From NCBI GenBank assembly GCA_020831535.1, contig JAFIGF010000226.1, forward strand, positions 1 through 39,324: a stretch of 39,324 nucleotides of DNA, read 5' to 3'. The notes below the pieces were generated by a model. It made no database searches, had not been told where the DNA came from, and saw only the letters and a program-made list of their open reading frames with translations. Both the position numbers and the translations under genes were made by a program. The stretch comes from Opitutales bacterium (GTDB lineage Bacteria > Verrucomicrobiota > Verrucomicrobiia > Opitutales > T3Sed10-336). Shown here piece after piece: positions 22,916-32,946 of this stretch; positions within the stretch are counted from its first letter, which is position 1; every line of letters starts with the position of its first letter.

Positions 22916-23021
22916 GACGGCGATGCGGCGGGTTGTGGTAGGGGTGCTTGGCCCGAGGCACTTCGTGCCAGGATACGATGGAGGAGCACACGGAAATCAG
23001 CCCGATTACGGTGGTGTGACC

Positions 23022-23051
23022 CGTAGCCGAAGACGTGACTCTTTGGCTACG
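23022..23051. repeat. Hairpin CGTAGCC / GGCTACG
   Basis: Arms 23022-23028 and 23045-23051 pair perfectly, with AAG/CTT continuing inward after one mismatch. It resembles the palindromic phrases in other gaps of this window. Confidence 0.55.
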
Positions 23052-23376
23052 CTGCCCCATTAGTCGAAATCGTGAGATTTTGGATGGCTGTTTGCGTCGG
23101 AGGGGCTTTACGCCCCGATCCGTGGCGGGGAGAACCTGGTGGTTTTGGGGAAGGTTGGCAACGTTGGGGGAGATCGGCGGAAGTTCGTGAATTTTCGGCC
23201 GATTTGGTCGGGAGAATAGTAAACTCCCTCCGACAAGAGTTCACCCTCTCATCGGTTTTTCATATCGGGCCTTCGCTTGCTCATTTTGGGAGGCGATTTC
23301 CATTTTAGACAAAAGTTTCTCAAAATTGGGCAAAGACAAAAAAGGTTATTTCTGGTTTACTGGAGGCTCACCTCAA

Positions 23377-23382
23377 AAGGAG
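23377..23382 (+). promoter_or_regulatory. Ribosome-binding site fixing the dehydrogenase start
   Basis: AAGGAG nine bases before the ATG at 23392. It is the clearest Shine-Dalgarno in the window and rules out the upstream in-frame start at 23326. Confidence 0.8.
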
Positions 23383-23391
23383 ATACTGCGT

Positions 23392-24423
23392 ATGACCACA
23401 AAAATGACGATGGCGAAACTGGAGCTGGTGGATGAGAACCATCCCCGTGCCCAACAAGTTGCAGTGCTGGACTCGCCCGGCACTTTAAAGACGGCTTTTG
23501 CCGAAATCCCCGAAGCGGGAGACGACGAAATCCGGGTAAAAATTAAATGGGTGGGCATTTGTGGCTCGGACCTGGAAGCTTTTCGGGGAACCCGGCAGCC
23601 GGAATTCATGAGTACCCCTACGCGTTTGGGCCATGAGGTTGCCGGCGTGATCGACCAGGTCGGCAAGAATGTTCATGGCCTGAAGGAAGGTGACCAGGTG
23701 ACTTGCCGTTATGTTTGGGGGGCCTTTGCCGAATATATTGTCTGCACTCCCTTTAACGTCAAAGTCCTGCCGCCGGAGTTTCCCTTGCTGGAGACGAGTC
23801 TGATCGAAATTCTCCCCGGCGTGATCCATGCGGCGGAATTAGGACAAATCAATCAGAACAAAACGGTGCTCATCACCGGGCAGGGAGTTAGCGGATTGGT
23901 GCTGACCCAGATTATCGCTCTCTACAGTCCGAAGGCTCTGGTCGTTACCGACCTGCGGGACCGCAACCTCGAGTTGGCGCGCAAATACGGAGCGACGCAC
24001 ACCTACAAAGTGCCTACTCCGGAAACCCCGACGATGGACGTGGTGGGGAAAGATTTCCCGGATGGGTTTGATGTTGTCGTTCCCTGCCTGTTGGAAGGGG
24101 ACGGTATGGTGGACTCCCTCGATAGTTTGGCGACTTGTGGCAAGATTGTGATGTATGGCTGCATCGGGACCTGCAATCAGCCCTTCGACTTTTTTAAATT
24201 ACACCGCAAGCGGGGCGAAATTCTCTCCACCGAGCCCAAGCGCGATGTGGATATGAGAAATTACTTCCAAACGGGGGTAAACTGGGTGCTTGACGGCTTG
24301 GTGAATACTTCGGAAATGATCACCCACAAATTTCCACTTAAGGACATTCAGGCGGGGTTTGATCTCCGCAATGATACCTACAACGATGCCATTCACGTTT
24401 TAATTGATTGCGAACGCTCATGA
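23392..24423 (+). CDS. Zinc-dependent alcohol dehydrogenase (MDR family)
   Basis: 343 residues. Catalytic zinc ligands are visible in VGICGSD (C57) and LGHEVAG (H81, E82). The coenzyme-binding fold carries VLITGQGVSGLVLTQ and VTDLRDRNLELARKYGATHTY, the Asp favouring NAD. The segment after GDQVTCRYVWG lacks the four structural-zinc cysteines of classical members, so the structural lobe is absent. The family oxidises polyols or sugars; the substrate here is not shown. The stop overlaps the glycosidase start (ATGA), so both are translated from one message, suggesting the dehydrogenase handles a sugar released or modified by the glycosidase. Confidence 0.9.
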   Translation: MTTKMTMAKLELVDENHPRAQQVAVLDSPGTLKTAFAEIPEAGDDEIRVKIKWVGICGSDLEAFRGTRQPEFMSTPTRLGHEVAGVIDQVGKNVHGLKEGDQVTCRYVWGAFAEYIVCTPFNVKVLPPEFPLLETSLIEILPGVIHAAELGQINQNKTVLITGQGVSGLVLTQIIALYSPKALVVTDLRDRNLELARKYGATHTYKVPTPETPTMDVVGKDFPDGFDVVVPCLLEGDGMVDSLDSLATCGKIVMYGCIGTCNQPFDFFKLHRKRGEILSTEPKRDVDMRNYFQTGVNWVLDGLVNTSEMITHKFPLKDIQAGFDLRNDTYNDAIHVLIDCERS

Positions 24424-26210
24424 ATATTACCTATCACTTCGACAAACCCTCTCGTCCCCTGGCGGTGGAATGGCGCTGGACCGGGTTCACTCCGGCCACG
24501 CTTCTGCTCGGTAACGATATGAAACAGACCCTGCGTTATCTCGGGGCGGTCCCTCGCCGGGGAGTCAACTACGTGCGTATCCACTATCTCCTCGAGTTGG
24601 TGACGGTCAAGAACCCTGCGGGTGAACGCCCCGTCTATGACTGGAGCCGTTTGGATGAAGGGTTCGATGCGTTGGTCGAGAATAATCTCACCCCCTTTGT
24701 CGAACTGATGGGCAATCCTTCGGGGTATTTCAACGATTTCAAGGATCCGGTGCAAAAGAAGGGCTGGAAACAGTTTGTGCGGGATTTGGCCCTTCATGTG
24801 ATGGAGCGTTACGGCCGCGAGGAAGTCGAGAAGTGGTATTTTGAAACCTGGAACGAGCCTGATCTGCCGTGGTGGAAACAGGATGACGAAGCCTTTTTGA
24901 TATACTACGACGGCTGTTCCGAAGGCCTCAAGGAGGCCAACCCCAATCTGCGTTTCGGGGGTCCGGGGACGGCGACCAATCTGCATCCCCGGCTGACCAA
25001 ATTGTTGGCTCACGTGGATAGTGGAACCAACCACTACACGGGGGAAAAAGGCGTCCGCATGGATTTTCTCTCGGTGCACGAGAAGGGGGCTTGGGCCAGT
25101 GCGCACGATATTCCCGTATCGCCCGAGGATATGGTTTTGCGCACCCGTAAGCTTTTGGCCTATTTGAAGGAACATCATCCCCGTTTGCTCTCGTTGCCTT
25201 TGATGAACAACGAGTGTGATCCCCAGGTGGGCTGGAAAGATCCGCATTCGTGGCGGGCGACCTCCTATTATCCGGCTATCATGACCAAGGGCTTGTTGGT
25301 CAATCTCCAGGAATTGGTTGATGAAGACGGCTGCAATTTTACCGTTTTCGGGAATGACAACGGGTTTTTGGGAGACTGGGGGCAGCGAACCCAATTGACC
25401 CGCTTTGCCCGCAAGGGAAAAGAGGATTGGCAGTTCGACTTGATCAAAAAGCCGGCTCTGGCCCTGATGACCGGGCTAAGCCTTTTGGGAGACCAACGGG
25501 TGCCCGGTACGGTGGAAAGTGATGGATCGCTGTGGTCCCTCGCCACCACGCTTGGCGAAGAGGGTGCCTGTGCGCTGATGTGCCGTGCCGACAACCGTCC
25601 GCGAACCGGCGACCGCGCGGCTCCGGTACGTCATATTTGGCAAGGGTTGAAACCCGGCACCTACACCAAGGTTTCCTATCGGATCGATGAGCATCACGGC
25701 AATCCCTACCGGGTTTGGGAAGAGGATCAGCCGTTTTTCCCGGGACCGAATCGTTTGCCCCCGCTGGAATTGATCAAGGCCATGCGGGCGCAACAGGAGT
25801 TGACTGCTGATGTGCCACCCGCCGAGGTGGAAGTTGGCTCCGATGGCCAATGGGAGGAAGTTGTCGAGCTGCCTTTGCCCGGGGTGCATTTTACCATGCT
25901 CCTGCGAAAGGAAGCTTTTGTCGAGCCCTCGGCAGTGGAAGGGTTACGGGCCGAACCGTATCCGGGAATCCATGACGCCGAAAATATTCTGCTTACCTGG
26001 ACCCCTCTGGAGAGCCGGTCAATTATCGATGCGATCGTGGAATGGCGAAAAGACCCCGGGGCCGCTTGGGAGAAAATTCTCCATCCCCCCATTCTCGACG
26101 GCAGTTTGGTGCACGTACGGGAACCCTTGGCCGACGGCGCGGAATACCGCGTTCGGGTGGTCGATGTCTGGGGCCGCGAGAGCGAAAATTCCAAAATAGT
26201 CAAAGGGTGA
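24420..26210 (+). CDS. GH39-like glycoside hydrolase (beta-xylosidase / alpha-L-iduronidase type)
   Basis: 596 residues from the ATG at 24420. The TIM-barrel part shows WYFETWNEPDL with the predicted acid/base E146, and LPLMNNECDP with the predicted nucleophile E265. RIHYLLELVT and WSRLDEGFDALVENNLTPFVEL near the N-terminus fit the GH39 barrel start. A C-terminal beta domain (about 500-596) with YRVRVVDVWGRESE looks like an FNIII-type module. There is no signal peptide, so the enzyme acts in the cytoplasm on imported oligosaccharides. GH39 includes beta-xylosidases and alpha-L-iduronidases; the choice cannot be made from sequence alone. Next to a dehydrogenase, and with a GH43 and a sulfatase 7-11 kb away, use of an algal or glycosaminoglycan-like polysaccharide is plausible. 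Confidence 0.8.
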   Translation: MNITYHFDKPSRPLAVEWRWTGFTPATLLLGNDMKQTLRYLGAVPRRGVNYVRIHYLLELVTVKNPAGERPVYDWSRLDEGFDALVENNLTPFVELMGNPSGYFNDFKDPVQKKGWKQFVRDLALHVMERYGREEVEKWYFETWNEPDLPWWKQDDEAFLIYYDGCSEGLKEANPNLRFGGPGTATNLHPRLTKLLAHVDSGTNHYTGEKGVRMDFLSVHEKGAWASAHDIPVSPEDMVLRTRKLLAYLKEHHPRLLSLPLMNNECDPQVGWKDPHSWRATSYYPAIMTKGLLVNLQELVDEDGCNFTVFGNDNGFLGDWGQRTQLTRFARKGKEDWQFDLIKKPALALMTGLSLLGDQRVPGTVESDGSLWSLATTLGEEGACALMCRADNRPRTGDRAAPVRHIWQGLKPGTYTKVSYRIDEHHGNPYRVWEEDQPFFPGPNRLPPLELIKAMRAQQELTADVPPAEVEVGSDGQWEEVVELPLPGVHFTMLLRKEAFVEPSAVEGLRAEPYPGIHDAENILLTWTPLESRSIIDAIVEWRKDPGAAWEKILHPPILDGSLVHVREPLADGAEYRVRVVDVWGRESENSKIVKG

Positions 26211-26243
26211 CCGATTGACCTGACCGGTCGGGCCTCCCTTGTG

Positions 26244-26357
26244 TCGTAGGCCGGAATCGGGTTCTTTAACTGCGGGATTTAGGTTGAATTGTCCTTCTGC
26301 TCCTTTTCGTGATGCATGGAATTCAGCCTAATGCTGCCAGGGCTGCGGATCCTACGA
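26244..26357. repeat. Nested inverted repeat between convergent genes
   Basis: TCGTAGGCCG (26244-26253) pairs with CGG-AT-CCTACGA (26346-26357), and inside it TTAGGTTGAATT (26279-26290) pairs with AATTCAGCCTAA (26320-26331) with one mismatch. The 114-base structure sits in the gap where the glycosidase and methyltransferase genes converge, so it may terminate both transcripts or be a decayed MITE-like element. Confidence 0.65.
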
Positions 26358-26375
26358 TCTGATTCCCTGAATACT

Positions 26376-27314
26376 CTACCCGGATTCACTAACCCGTTTG
26401 GGTTGAGCGACAATCAAGGCAAAGTGTGGTTCGATGTATTTCTGCCGCAATAAAGTATCTTCAATCTGAATCAGCATCTCCAGGATCTGCAGGGAGTCAG
26501 GATCTCCGGCATGGAAATTTCCGGCAATTTTATTCAAAAGAAATTGGAAAAGAGTGCCCCCGGTCGGATTCAAAGCGAGTATCGTAAAGTGTTGTTCAAG
26601 CGCAGATAGAATTTCTGCCGATTGAACCGATTCCGAGGGGTCTGCCTGGGCGACCGCTTCCGGGTCCGGCAACTGAATGGTTTCGATCAGCTTTCCCTGA
26701 TCTTCCGACGAAAGGGATCTCCGGTATTTTTCCGGGATAAGTTTGAACGTCCCGTTGAGCACTTCGCGCTCACGTAGGCAAAAATCAAATCGATTCGGGC
26801 CAATGTACTCATTGGCAAACAAGAGACCGTCCGGGCCAAGCGCCCGGGCGGCCTGCTGGCAGGCTGCATCAACATCAAACATGTGATGCAATGACATATT
26901 GAAAAACACCGCATCATAAGATTCGGATGGGTATCCTGATTTTTCAATGTCGCGACAGAAATAATGAATATTGTTCAGGCCTTTGGCCTTCGCCTGCTCA
27001 CGGGCGGAAGCGATGCTCCTGGGGGCAATATCCACTCCATCCATTCGTTTGAAGGCGATTTTCAGGGCCAGATGACGTTCCAACTCACCAGTCCCGGAGC
27101 CAATGCTCAAGAGACGTTCCAAGGGGGCTTGGGGGGTAAGGAATTCACCGGCGCAATAATCAATCCAATGCCCATAAGGTCGACCAGCAGAGGCCTGGGC
27201 TTGGTAACGCTGTTGTAAAACCGGGTTGGCCAGCCAGTAAACAGCTTCAGAAAATGCCTTGGACTCGTTTTTTCGGGACCAATATTCCGCGACATTATTT
27301 GTTGGACTATTCAT
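26376..27314 (-). CDS. Class I SAM-dependent methyltransferase
   Basis: 312 residues. SAM-binding motif I is LLSIGSGTGELERHLA; the acidic end of strand 2 is MDGVDIAPRSIASA; motif II-III regions read YCFRD-type (HYFCRDIEKSGYPSESYDAVFFNMSLHHM). The C-terminal half has an EYIGPNRFDFCLREREVLNGTF segment and a hydrophobic TLFQFLLNKI stretch, seen in methyltransferases near glycan or lipid-modification genes. The substrate is unknown. The start ATG at 27314 follows a gap of repeats, and the gene stands alone on its strand. It is unrelated in detail to the 3.4-kb methyltransferase. Confidence 0.85.
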   Translation of the reverse strand: MNSPTNNVAEYWSRKNESKAFSEAVYWLANPVLQQRYQAQASAGRPYGHWIDYCAGEFLTPQAPLERLLSIGSGTGELERHLALKIAFKRMDGVDIAPRSIASAREQAKAKGLNNIHYFCRDIEKSGYPSESYDAVFFNMSLHHMFDVDAACQQAARALGPDGLLFANEYIGPNRFDFCLREREVLNGTFKLIPEKYRRSLSSEDQGKLIETIQLPDPEAVAQADPSESVQSAEILSALEQHFTILALNPTGGTLFQFLLNKIAGNFHAGDPDSLQILEMLIQIEDTLLRQKYIEPHFALIVAQPKRVSESG

Positions 27315-27419
27315 TATTCATCACCACATCAATGACCTAACACAATCGTTCACTGCGGTGGCAGTCAAGAGAGGGTTCTCATCCCACCCAAATTATCCAA
27401 GCACGCTCGGAGACTACTT

Positions 27420-27680
27420 CTTGTGTGAGAATAAGGTGCTTCCGAGGCCTCCGGAGTGTTGCGAGCCAGGCTAAGGCGGGATTTCGCTGGGGCTCAACAG
27501 AAGTGAAGTTCCCGCTCGCTATTTTAGGGGGAACGACATTTCCGTTTACCGAAGTATTGCGCACAGGGGCATAAAGCCCCCGTTCGCTATTGAAACAAGC
27601 GGGGACCTTGTGTCCCTGCGCGGAGTGCTTCAAGCCAGGGGCAACAGCACGGCCTCACCACACCGCGCGGCCGCTTTCCC
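27420..27680 (+). repeat. Composite repeat module, copy 1
   Basis: Contains in order CTTGTGTGAGA, CCGAGGCCTCC-GGAGTGTTGC, a 50-base block from GGCGGGATTTCGCTGGGGC shared with 32731-32780, CGACATTTCCGTTT-CCGAAG, GCCCCCGTTCGCT, and AAGCGGGGACC-TGTGTCCC (27597-27622). It ends in GCGCGGCCGCTTTCCCTG directly against MITE-like element A. The GGGAC...GTCCC core can form a REP-like hairpin. Confidence 0.8.
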
Positions 27681-27824
27681 TGTAGGGCTTGCGCTTGCGC
27701 AATGCCGTCGCGGTGCTTACAAGCGAAGGTTTTTCAATTGGACCGCCTTCCTCGATGCCCATCCCAAACTCTTGGCCAGGGCGTAAGTCTTCACGGGCGG
27801 CGCTCCACAAGTGGAGGCCCTACA
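27681..27824. mobile_element. MITE-like element A (144 bp)
   Basis: Begins TGTAGGGC and ends GCCCTACA. The outer 30 bases at each end (27681-27710 and 27795-27824) are imperfect inverted repeats, each holding its own small palindrome (GCGCTTGCGC on the left, CCACAAGTGG on the right). The interior aligns with element B at 34703-34844. No coding capacity and no clear target duplication. It is inserted between two copies of the composite module. Confidence 0.75.
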
Positions 27825-27861
27825 AAAAAAACAAAAAGGACAGGACGAAGCGGAGATTGGT

Positions 27862-28070
27862 CTTGTGTGAGACTGAGGGTGTTTCCGAGGCCTCCAGAGT
27901 GTTGCAAGCAGGCACAGTGAAGTCCCCGCTCGCTGTCGAAAAGGGGCGACATTTCCGTTTTCCGAAGCCTTGCGCCCAAGGGGCACAAGGCCCCCGTTCG
28001 CGGTTGACCCAAGCGGGGACCTCGTGTCCCTGCGCGGAGGGCTTCAGGCAGAAGACGGTAAGCCCTCACC
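27862..28070 (+). repeat. Composite repeat module, copy 2
   Basis: Same order of phrases as 27420-27680 but without the GGCGGGATTTCGCTGG block: CTTGTGTGAGA, TTCCGAGGCCTCC, GTGAAGTCCCCGCTCGCT, GGGCGACATTTCCGTTTTCC, GGGGCACAAGGCCCCCGTTC, then AAGCGGGGACCTCGTGTCCC (28010-28035) and a GGCTTCAGG end. Confidence 0.8.
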
Positions 28071-28098
28071 CTTCCCGAAAACCAGGGTTCTTACTTTT

Positions 28099-28128
28099 TA
28101 ATTGCTTCGCTGTCTGCGACCTTAACTC
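28099..28128. repeat. 30-base phrase shared with 34972-35001
   Basis: An exact 30-base match, beginning TAATTGCTTCGCTG and ending CCTTAACTC, downstream of MITE-like elements in both places. Confidence 0.85.
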
Positions 28129-28165
28129 CTAAGTATTCCGCGGTCTCCGGCTATGCCGGAAAAGC

Positions 28166-28891
28166 CTAAAAGGATTTTAAATTCAATTCTCCCGCTTCAA
28201 TGCGACCATCATAGAGAGCTTTGCCGACAATGACGCCTTCCAAATGCGGATACGTCCGGGACAGTTCCCGCAGGTTCTCAAGGTCTTCCACCGACCCCAC
28301 ACCTCCAGACGCGATCACTTGCAAGTCCACCGCCCGACACATTTCCTCCTGCGCCTTCAGATTCGGTCCTCCCAAAGCCCCATCGGTGTCAATATCGGTG
28401 TAAACGACCCTCCTCACCCCGAGGTCAGCCATTTCCTTGGCGAGATCCAGCGCCCGGTGCTTGGACGCTTCGACCCATCCGCGTACCGCCGCCATGCCAT
28501 CCTTGGCATCAATCCCTACCACCAACGAGGGCCCGAACACCTCCGCCATTTCGGCAACAAACCCGGGGCTCTCGCAAGCTTTGGTTCCCACCACAAAACG
28601 TTGCACCCCCGCCGCCAAAACCTTCTCCGCCGTTGCCCGGTCACGAATTCCACCGCCCAATTGCACTTTCAAACCAAGGGCCGCGATATGCTTCACAATG
28701 TCGAGATTTTGCGGAACCCCCTCAAACGCGCCATCCAAATCAACCACATGCACCCATTCCGCACCGGCCTCCTGCCACAGTCGGGCCGGCTCCACCGGAT
28801 CGTCAAAATAGTCCGTTTGTCGATCCGCCCTTCCCTGAAAAAGGCGTACACATTTTCCTCCACGTATATCAATGGCTGGGTAAATAATCAT
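28166..28891 (-). CDS. hisA: HisA, phosphoribosylformimino-AICAR-ribotide isomerase
   Basis: 241 residues, the standard length. The beta/alpha-barrel begins MIIYPAIDIRGGKCVRL with catalytic base D8. The second catalytic Asp lies in VVYTDIDTDGALGGPN, and phosphate-binding loops are LGGGIRDRATAEKVL, GVQRFVVGTKA and VIASGGVGSVEDL. It catalyses the Amadori-type isomerisation of ProFAR to PRFAR, the fourth step of histidine synthesis. No other his gene is near, so the pathway is dispersed in this genome. The gene is divergent from the M42 peptidase with 92 bases between starts. Confidence 0.95.
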   Translation of the reverse strand: MIIYPAIDIRGGKCVRLFQGRADRQTDYFDDPVEPARLWQEAGAEWVHVVDLDGAFEGVPQNLDIVKHIAALGLKVQLGGGIRDRATAEKVLAAGVQRFVVGTKACESPGFVAEMAEVFGPSLVVGIDAKDGMAAVRGWVEASKHRALDLAKEMADLGVRRVVYTDIDTDGALGGPNLKAQEEMCRAVDLQVIASGGVGSVEDLENLRELSRTYPHLEGVIVGKALYDGRIEAGELNLKSF

Positions 28892-28983
28892 CCCTGAATT
28901 CTTTGCCGGAATTCGCCTTTTGCCAAAGAAAAAGAGGCAAAGAGGCTTTTTTTTCTGCGGCTTTAATGATAGGTCTTAAACCT

Positions 28984-30054
28984 ATGCCGAAAAAACAATT
29001 CTCTCCCCCTGCCTTTTTATCCGACCTTCTGGCCGCCCGTGCTCCCTCTGGCTTTGAAATGGAAACCCAGAAAGTTTTTGATAAATACGTCCAGAAGGCC
29101 GCCAAAACCTACCACCGCGATGCCCTCGGCAACCGCATTGCCACCATTGGCGAAAAGGGAGAACCCACTCTAATGCTGGCCGGACACATCGATGAACTGG
29201 GCCTCATCATCAACTACATCGACAAAAACGGTTTTCTTCATTTCGACACCATCGGCGGACACGACCGGATTATGATCCCCGGGCGACGGGTGATGATCCA
29301 AACCCGCCAGGGCACGATCCTCGGAGTCACCGGAAAACGAGCCATTCACCTGATGGCCGCCAACGAAAGAGAGAAACTGCCCAAAATTCACGAAATGTGG
29401 ATCGACATCGGGGCCAAGGACAAGGCGGAAGCCGAGAAGCTCGTTTCGATCGGCGATGTCGCCACCTACGACCACGGCTTTTCAATGCTCCGTGGAAGCA
29501 TCGGGGTTTCCCGGGCCTTCGACGACAAGGCCGGAGCCTATGTGGTGGGCGAAAGTCTGATCCGCCTGGCCAAGGAGAAAAAACTGACTTCAAAAATCGT
29601 CTCCGTCGCCACCACCCAGGAGGAAATTGGCACCCGCGGGGCCACCATCTCGGCCTATGGCGTGCGCCCCGACCTGGCCATTGCCGTGGACGTGGGACAC
29701 GCCACCGATCATCCCGACAGTGATCACCGCAAAACCGGTTCCTTCAAACTGGGGGGAGGCCCCATCATCTGCCGCGGCCCGAACATCAACCCCTTCATGT
29801 TCGAAAGACTCCTCGAAATCGCGGAAAAGGAGAAGATTCCCCACCAAATCGAGGCCGACCCCCGCCCCACCGGCACCGATGCCCGGGCCATCCAGATGGC
29901 CGGCCCCGGAGTCGCCACCGCTCTCCTCTCGATCCCCCTCCGCTATATGCACACCCCCAGCGAAGTCGTGGACCTCGAGGACATTGAACAAACCATCCGC
30001 CTCATTGTCGGGTTTGCCAAAAGCCTGAAGAAAACCGAAAAAGGCATTTGGTAA
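28984..30054 (+). CDS. M42 family metallopeptidase
   Basis: 356 residues from the ATG at 28984; an upstream in-frame start at 28903 adds residues of no family likeness. Di-metal site residues are visible: H68 in MLAGHIDELG, D181 in FDDKAGAY, the catalytic Glu pair E213-E214 in TQEEIGTRGA, D236 in AVDVGHATDHP, and a late His in RYMHTPSEVVDLEDIEQ. M42 enzymes are cytoplasmic, oligomeric aminopeptidases (FrvX/TET type). An annotation as endoglucanase for such proteins is historical. It is followed by the carboxynorspermidine genes 52 bases on, on the same strand; co-transcription is likely but no functional tie is known. Confidence 0.93.
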   Translation: MPKKQFSPPAFLSDLLAARAPSGFEMETQKVFDKYVQKAAKTYHRDALGNRIATIGEKGEPTLMLAGHIDELGLIINYIDKNGFLHFDTIGGHDRIMIPGRRVMIQTRQGTILGVTGKRAIHLMAANEREKLPKIHEMWIDIGAKDKAEAEKLVSIGDVATYDHGFSMLRGSIGVSRAFDDKAGAYVVGESLIRLAKEKKLTSKIVSVATTQEEIGTRGATISAYGVRPDLAIAVDVGHATDHPDSDHRKTGSFKLGGGPIICRGPNINPFMFERLLEIAEKEKIPHQIEADPRPTGTDARAIQMAGPGVATALLSIPLRYMHTPSEVVDLEDIEQTIRLIVGFAKSLKKTEKGIW

Positions 30055-30106
30055 ATTCACGCCTAAACTCTTCCTCCTCAAAAACGTACCCAAGAAAGAA
30101 AATTCT

Positions 30107-31309
<1,203 letters not shown>

Positions 31310-31359
31310 CCCCGGCCTCCCCGGCCTTCTTGCAATCTTCCTCTCCTCCCAACCGCTCC

Positions 31360-32505
31360 ATGTTGTCGTTTGATCCTGAAAACAGTCCCTCGCCCGCCTA
31401 CGTCGTCGATGAGGCCCTCCTCAAGCGCAACCTCGAACTTATGCGGCAGGTTCAGGAAGCTTCCGGCGCGCGCATCCTGCTCGCCCTGAAAGGCTTCGCC
31501 TTGTGGGATTTATTTCCCCTCATCAGCCAATACCTGGTCGGCACTACCGCCAGCGGACAGGATGAAGCCCGGCTCGGCGCGGAGAAGTTTGGCGGCGAAG
31601 TTCACGCCTACTCCCCCGCGTTCACCGCGGAAGAGATGAAGGTGGTCGCCCGCTACGCGGACCACGTTAGTTTCAACTCGGTGCACCAATGGCAGACCTT
31701 TCGCGATCAATTGGCCGCGCTCGACTCCCCCCTCTCCCTGGGCCTTCGGGTCAACCCGGAGCACTCCGAGGTGGAGGTGCCTCTGTATGACCCCTGCGCC
31801 CCCGGATCCCGCCTGGGCGTGCTCGCTCGACACCTCGAAGGGGTGGACCTTGCAGGCCTGGACGGTCTCCACTTTCACACCCTCTGCGAACAAAACAGCG
31901 ACACCCTGGAACGAACCGTAGCGGCCTTTGAGAAAAATTTCGGAGCCTACCTGAAAGGTCGCCGCTGGGTAAACTTTGGCGGGGGACACCACATCACCCG
32001 GGCCGATTATGATGTCGAACGCCTGGTCCGTATTGTCCGAACCTTCCGCGAGCGCCACGACGGATTGCCGGTTTATCTAGAACCCGGCGAGGCCGTCGCC
32101 CTCAAGACCGGTTATTTGGTTTGCACCGTATTGGACATCGTCGAAAACCACGGTCCCGTCGCCATCCTGGATACCTCCGCCACCGCCCACATGCCGGATG
32201 TTTTGGAAATGCCCTATCGTCCCGAGATCATCGGCGCCGGACTTCCCGGAGAGTTTCCGTACACTTATCGTCTCGGCGGCTTGACCTGTCTGGCTGGCGA
32301 TGTCCTCGGCGAATATTCTTTTCCTAAACCCCTCGCCCGGGGACAGCGTTTGGTTTTTACCGACATGGCGCACTATACCATGGTCAAGACCACCACCTTC
32401 AACGGCATGCGCCTTCCCGCCATCTGCACCACCGACGGAACAACCGGCAAGGTCCGAACCGTCCGTTCCTTCGGCTACGAAGACTACGCCACCCGCCTGA
32501 GCTGA
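31360..32505 (+). CDS. nspC: Carboxynorspermidine decarboxylase
   Basis: 381 residues from the ATG at 31360; a TTG at 31330 would add ten residues not typical of the family. It is a PLP-dependent alanine-racemase-fold decarboxylase. The PLP lysine is K44 in LLALKGFALW, and the sequence continues with GTTASGQDEARLG, LHFHTLCEQ, VNFGGGHHITR and LEPGEAVA. A late Cys in GLTCLAGDVLGEY contributes to the active site of the dimer partner in this family. It converts carboxynorspermidine or carboxyspermidine to the free triamine. Coupled to the upstream dehydrogenase. Cytoplasmic. Confidence 0.95.
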   Translation: MLSFDPENSPSPAYVVDEALLKRNLELMRQVQEASGARILLALKGFALWDLFPLISQYLVGTTASGQDEARLGAEKFGGEVHAYSPAFTAEEMKVVARYADHVSFNSVHQWQTFRDQLAALDSPLSLGLRVNPEHSEVEVPLYDPCAPGSRLGVLARHLEGVDLAGLDGLHFHTLCEQNSDTLERTVAAFEKNFGAYLKGRRWVNFGGGHHITRADYDVERLVRIVRTFRERHDGLPVYLEPGEAVALKTGYLVCTVLDIVENHGPVAILDTSATAHMPDVLEMPYRPEIIGAGLPGEFPYTYRLGGLTCLAGDVLGEYSFPKPLARGQRLVFTDMAHYTMVKTTTFNGMRLPAICTTDGTTGKVRTVRSFGYEDYATRLS

Positions 32506-32946
32506 TCAGCACTAGAGTAGCTGCGGGCTTTCGAGGTCAAACGGGAGCTTGGGTATTTCCGAGCCCTCAGGAGTGTTGCGCGCAGGGATCCCGCAAAGCG
32601 GGGTCCCCGTTCGCTTTCGAAAAAGGGCGACATTTCCGTTTTCCGAAGTATTGCGTCCAGGGGCACAAGGCCCCCGTTCGCTTTTTTGGCACAAGCGGGG
32701 ACTCCCGATGCGCTTCGCTTATTTCCCTATGGCGGGATTTCGCTGGGGCTCAACAGAAGTGAAGTCCCCGTTCGCTTTTTTACCCCAAGCGGGGACCTTG
32801 TGTCCCTGCGCGGAGCACTTCAAGCCACGGACAACAGCACGCCTCACCACACCGCGCGGCCGCTTTCCCTGTCGCTCCGTAGCTTTAGCGGAGGCGGAAG
32901 CGGCTGCGCGGAACACTCCGACTTCTCAAGTCTCTCCCAGCCTATT
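32506..32946. other. Repeat-rich intergenic region, about 440 bases
   Basis: This separates two convergent genes. No gene is credible. It is occupied almost wholly by the third composite module, ending in a large hairpin. The GH43 reading frame on the minus strand ends at its right border. Confidence 0.8.
32548..32911 (+). repeat. Composite repeat module, copy 3, with terminal hairpin
   Basis: Repeats the phrases of 27420-27680 with two units of the CCCCGTTCGCTTT/AAGCGGGGAC type (the first truncated at 32693, the second whole at 32787-32812) and the 50-base GGCGGGATTTCGCTGGGGC block at 32731-32780. The end forms an inverted repeat: CCGCGCGGCCGCTTTCC (32852-32868) against 32893-32911, with an inner CTCCG/CGGAG stem. 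It could serve as a terminator structure between the convergent genes. Confidence 0.8.

Larger units (their letters stand above)
22565..23391. other. Divergent intergenic region with dyads, about 830 bases
   Basis: This separates the minus-strand SulP/Usp pair from the plus-strand dehydrogenase/glycosidase pair. No gene is convincing. A long dyad (22873-22915) and a hairpin (23022-23051) are listed separately. Smaller GC-rich hairpins include GGCAC-TTC-GTGCC near 22960 and GGGGC-TTTAC-GCCCC at 23102-23116. Promoters for both operons should lie here but are not resolved. Confidence 0.6.
27315..28165. other. Repeat-rich intergenic region, about 850 bases
   Basis: No credible gene. From 27420 it is a chain of module copy 1, MITE-like element A and module copy 2, ending in a 30-base phrase shared with 34972-35001. 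The first 100 bases after the methyltransferase start have no recognised feature and may hold its promoter. A small TCCGGC-TAT-GCCGGA hairpin (28146-28160) lies just past the hisA stop. Confidence 0.8.

Noticed and set aside
24393..25394. 333-codon open frame antisense to the GH39-like gene
   Set aside because: Composition mirrors the sense codons and no family is recognised; the sense strand carries catalytic motifs.
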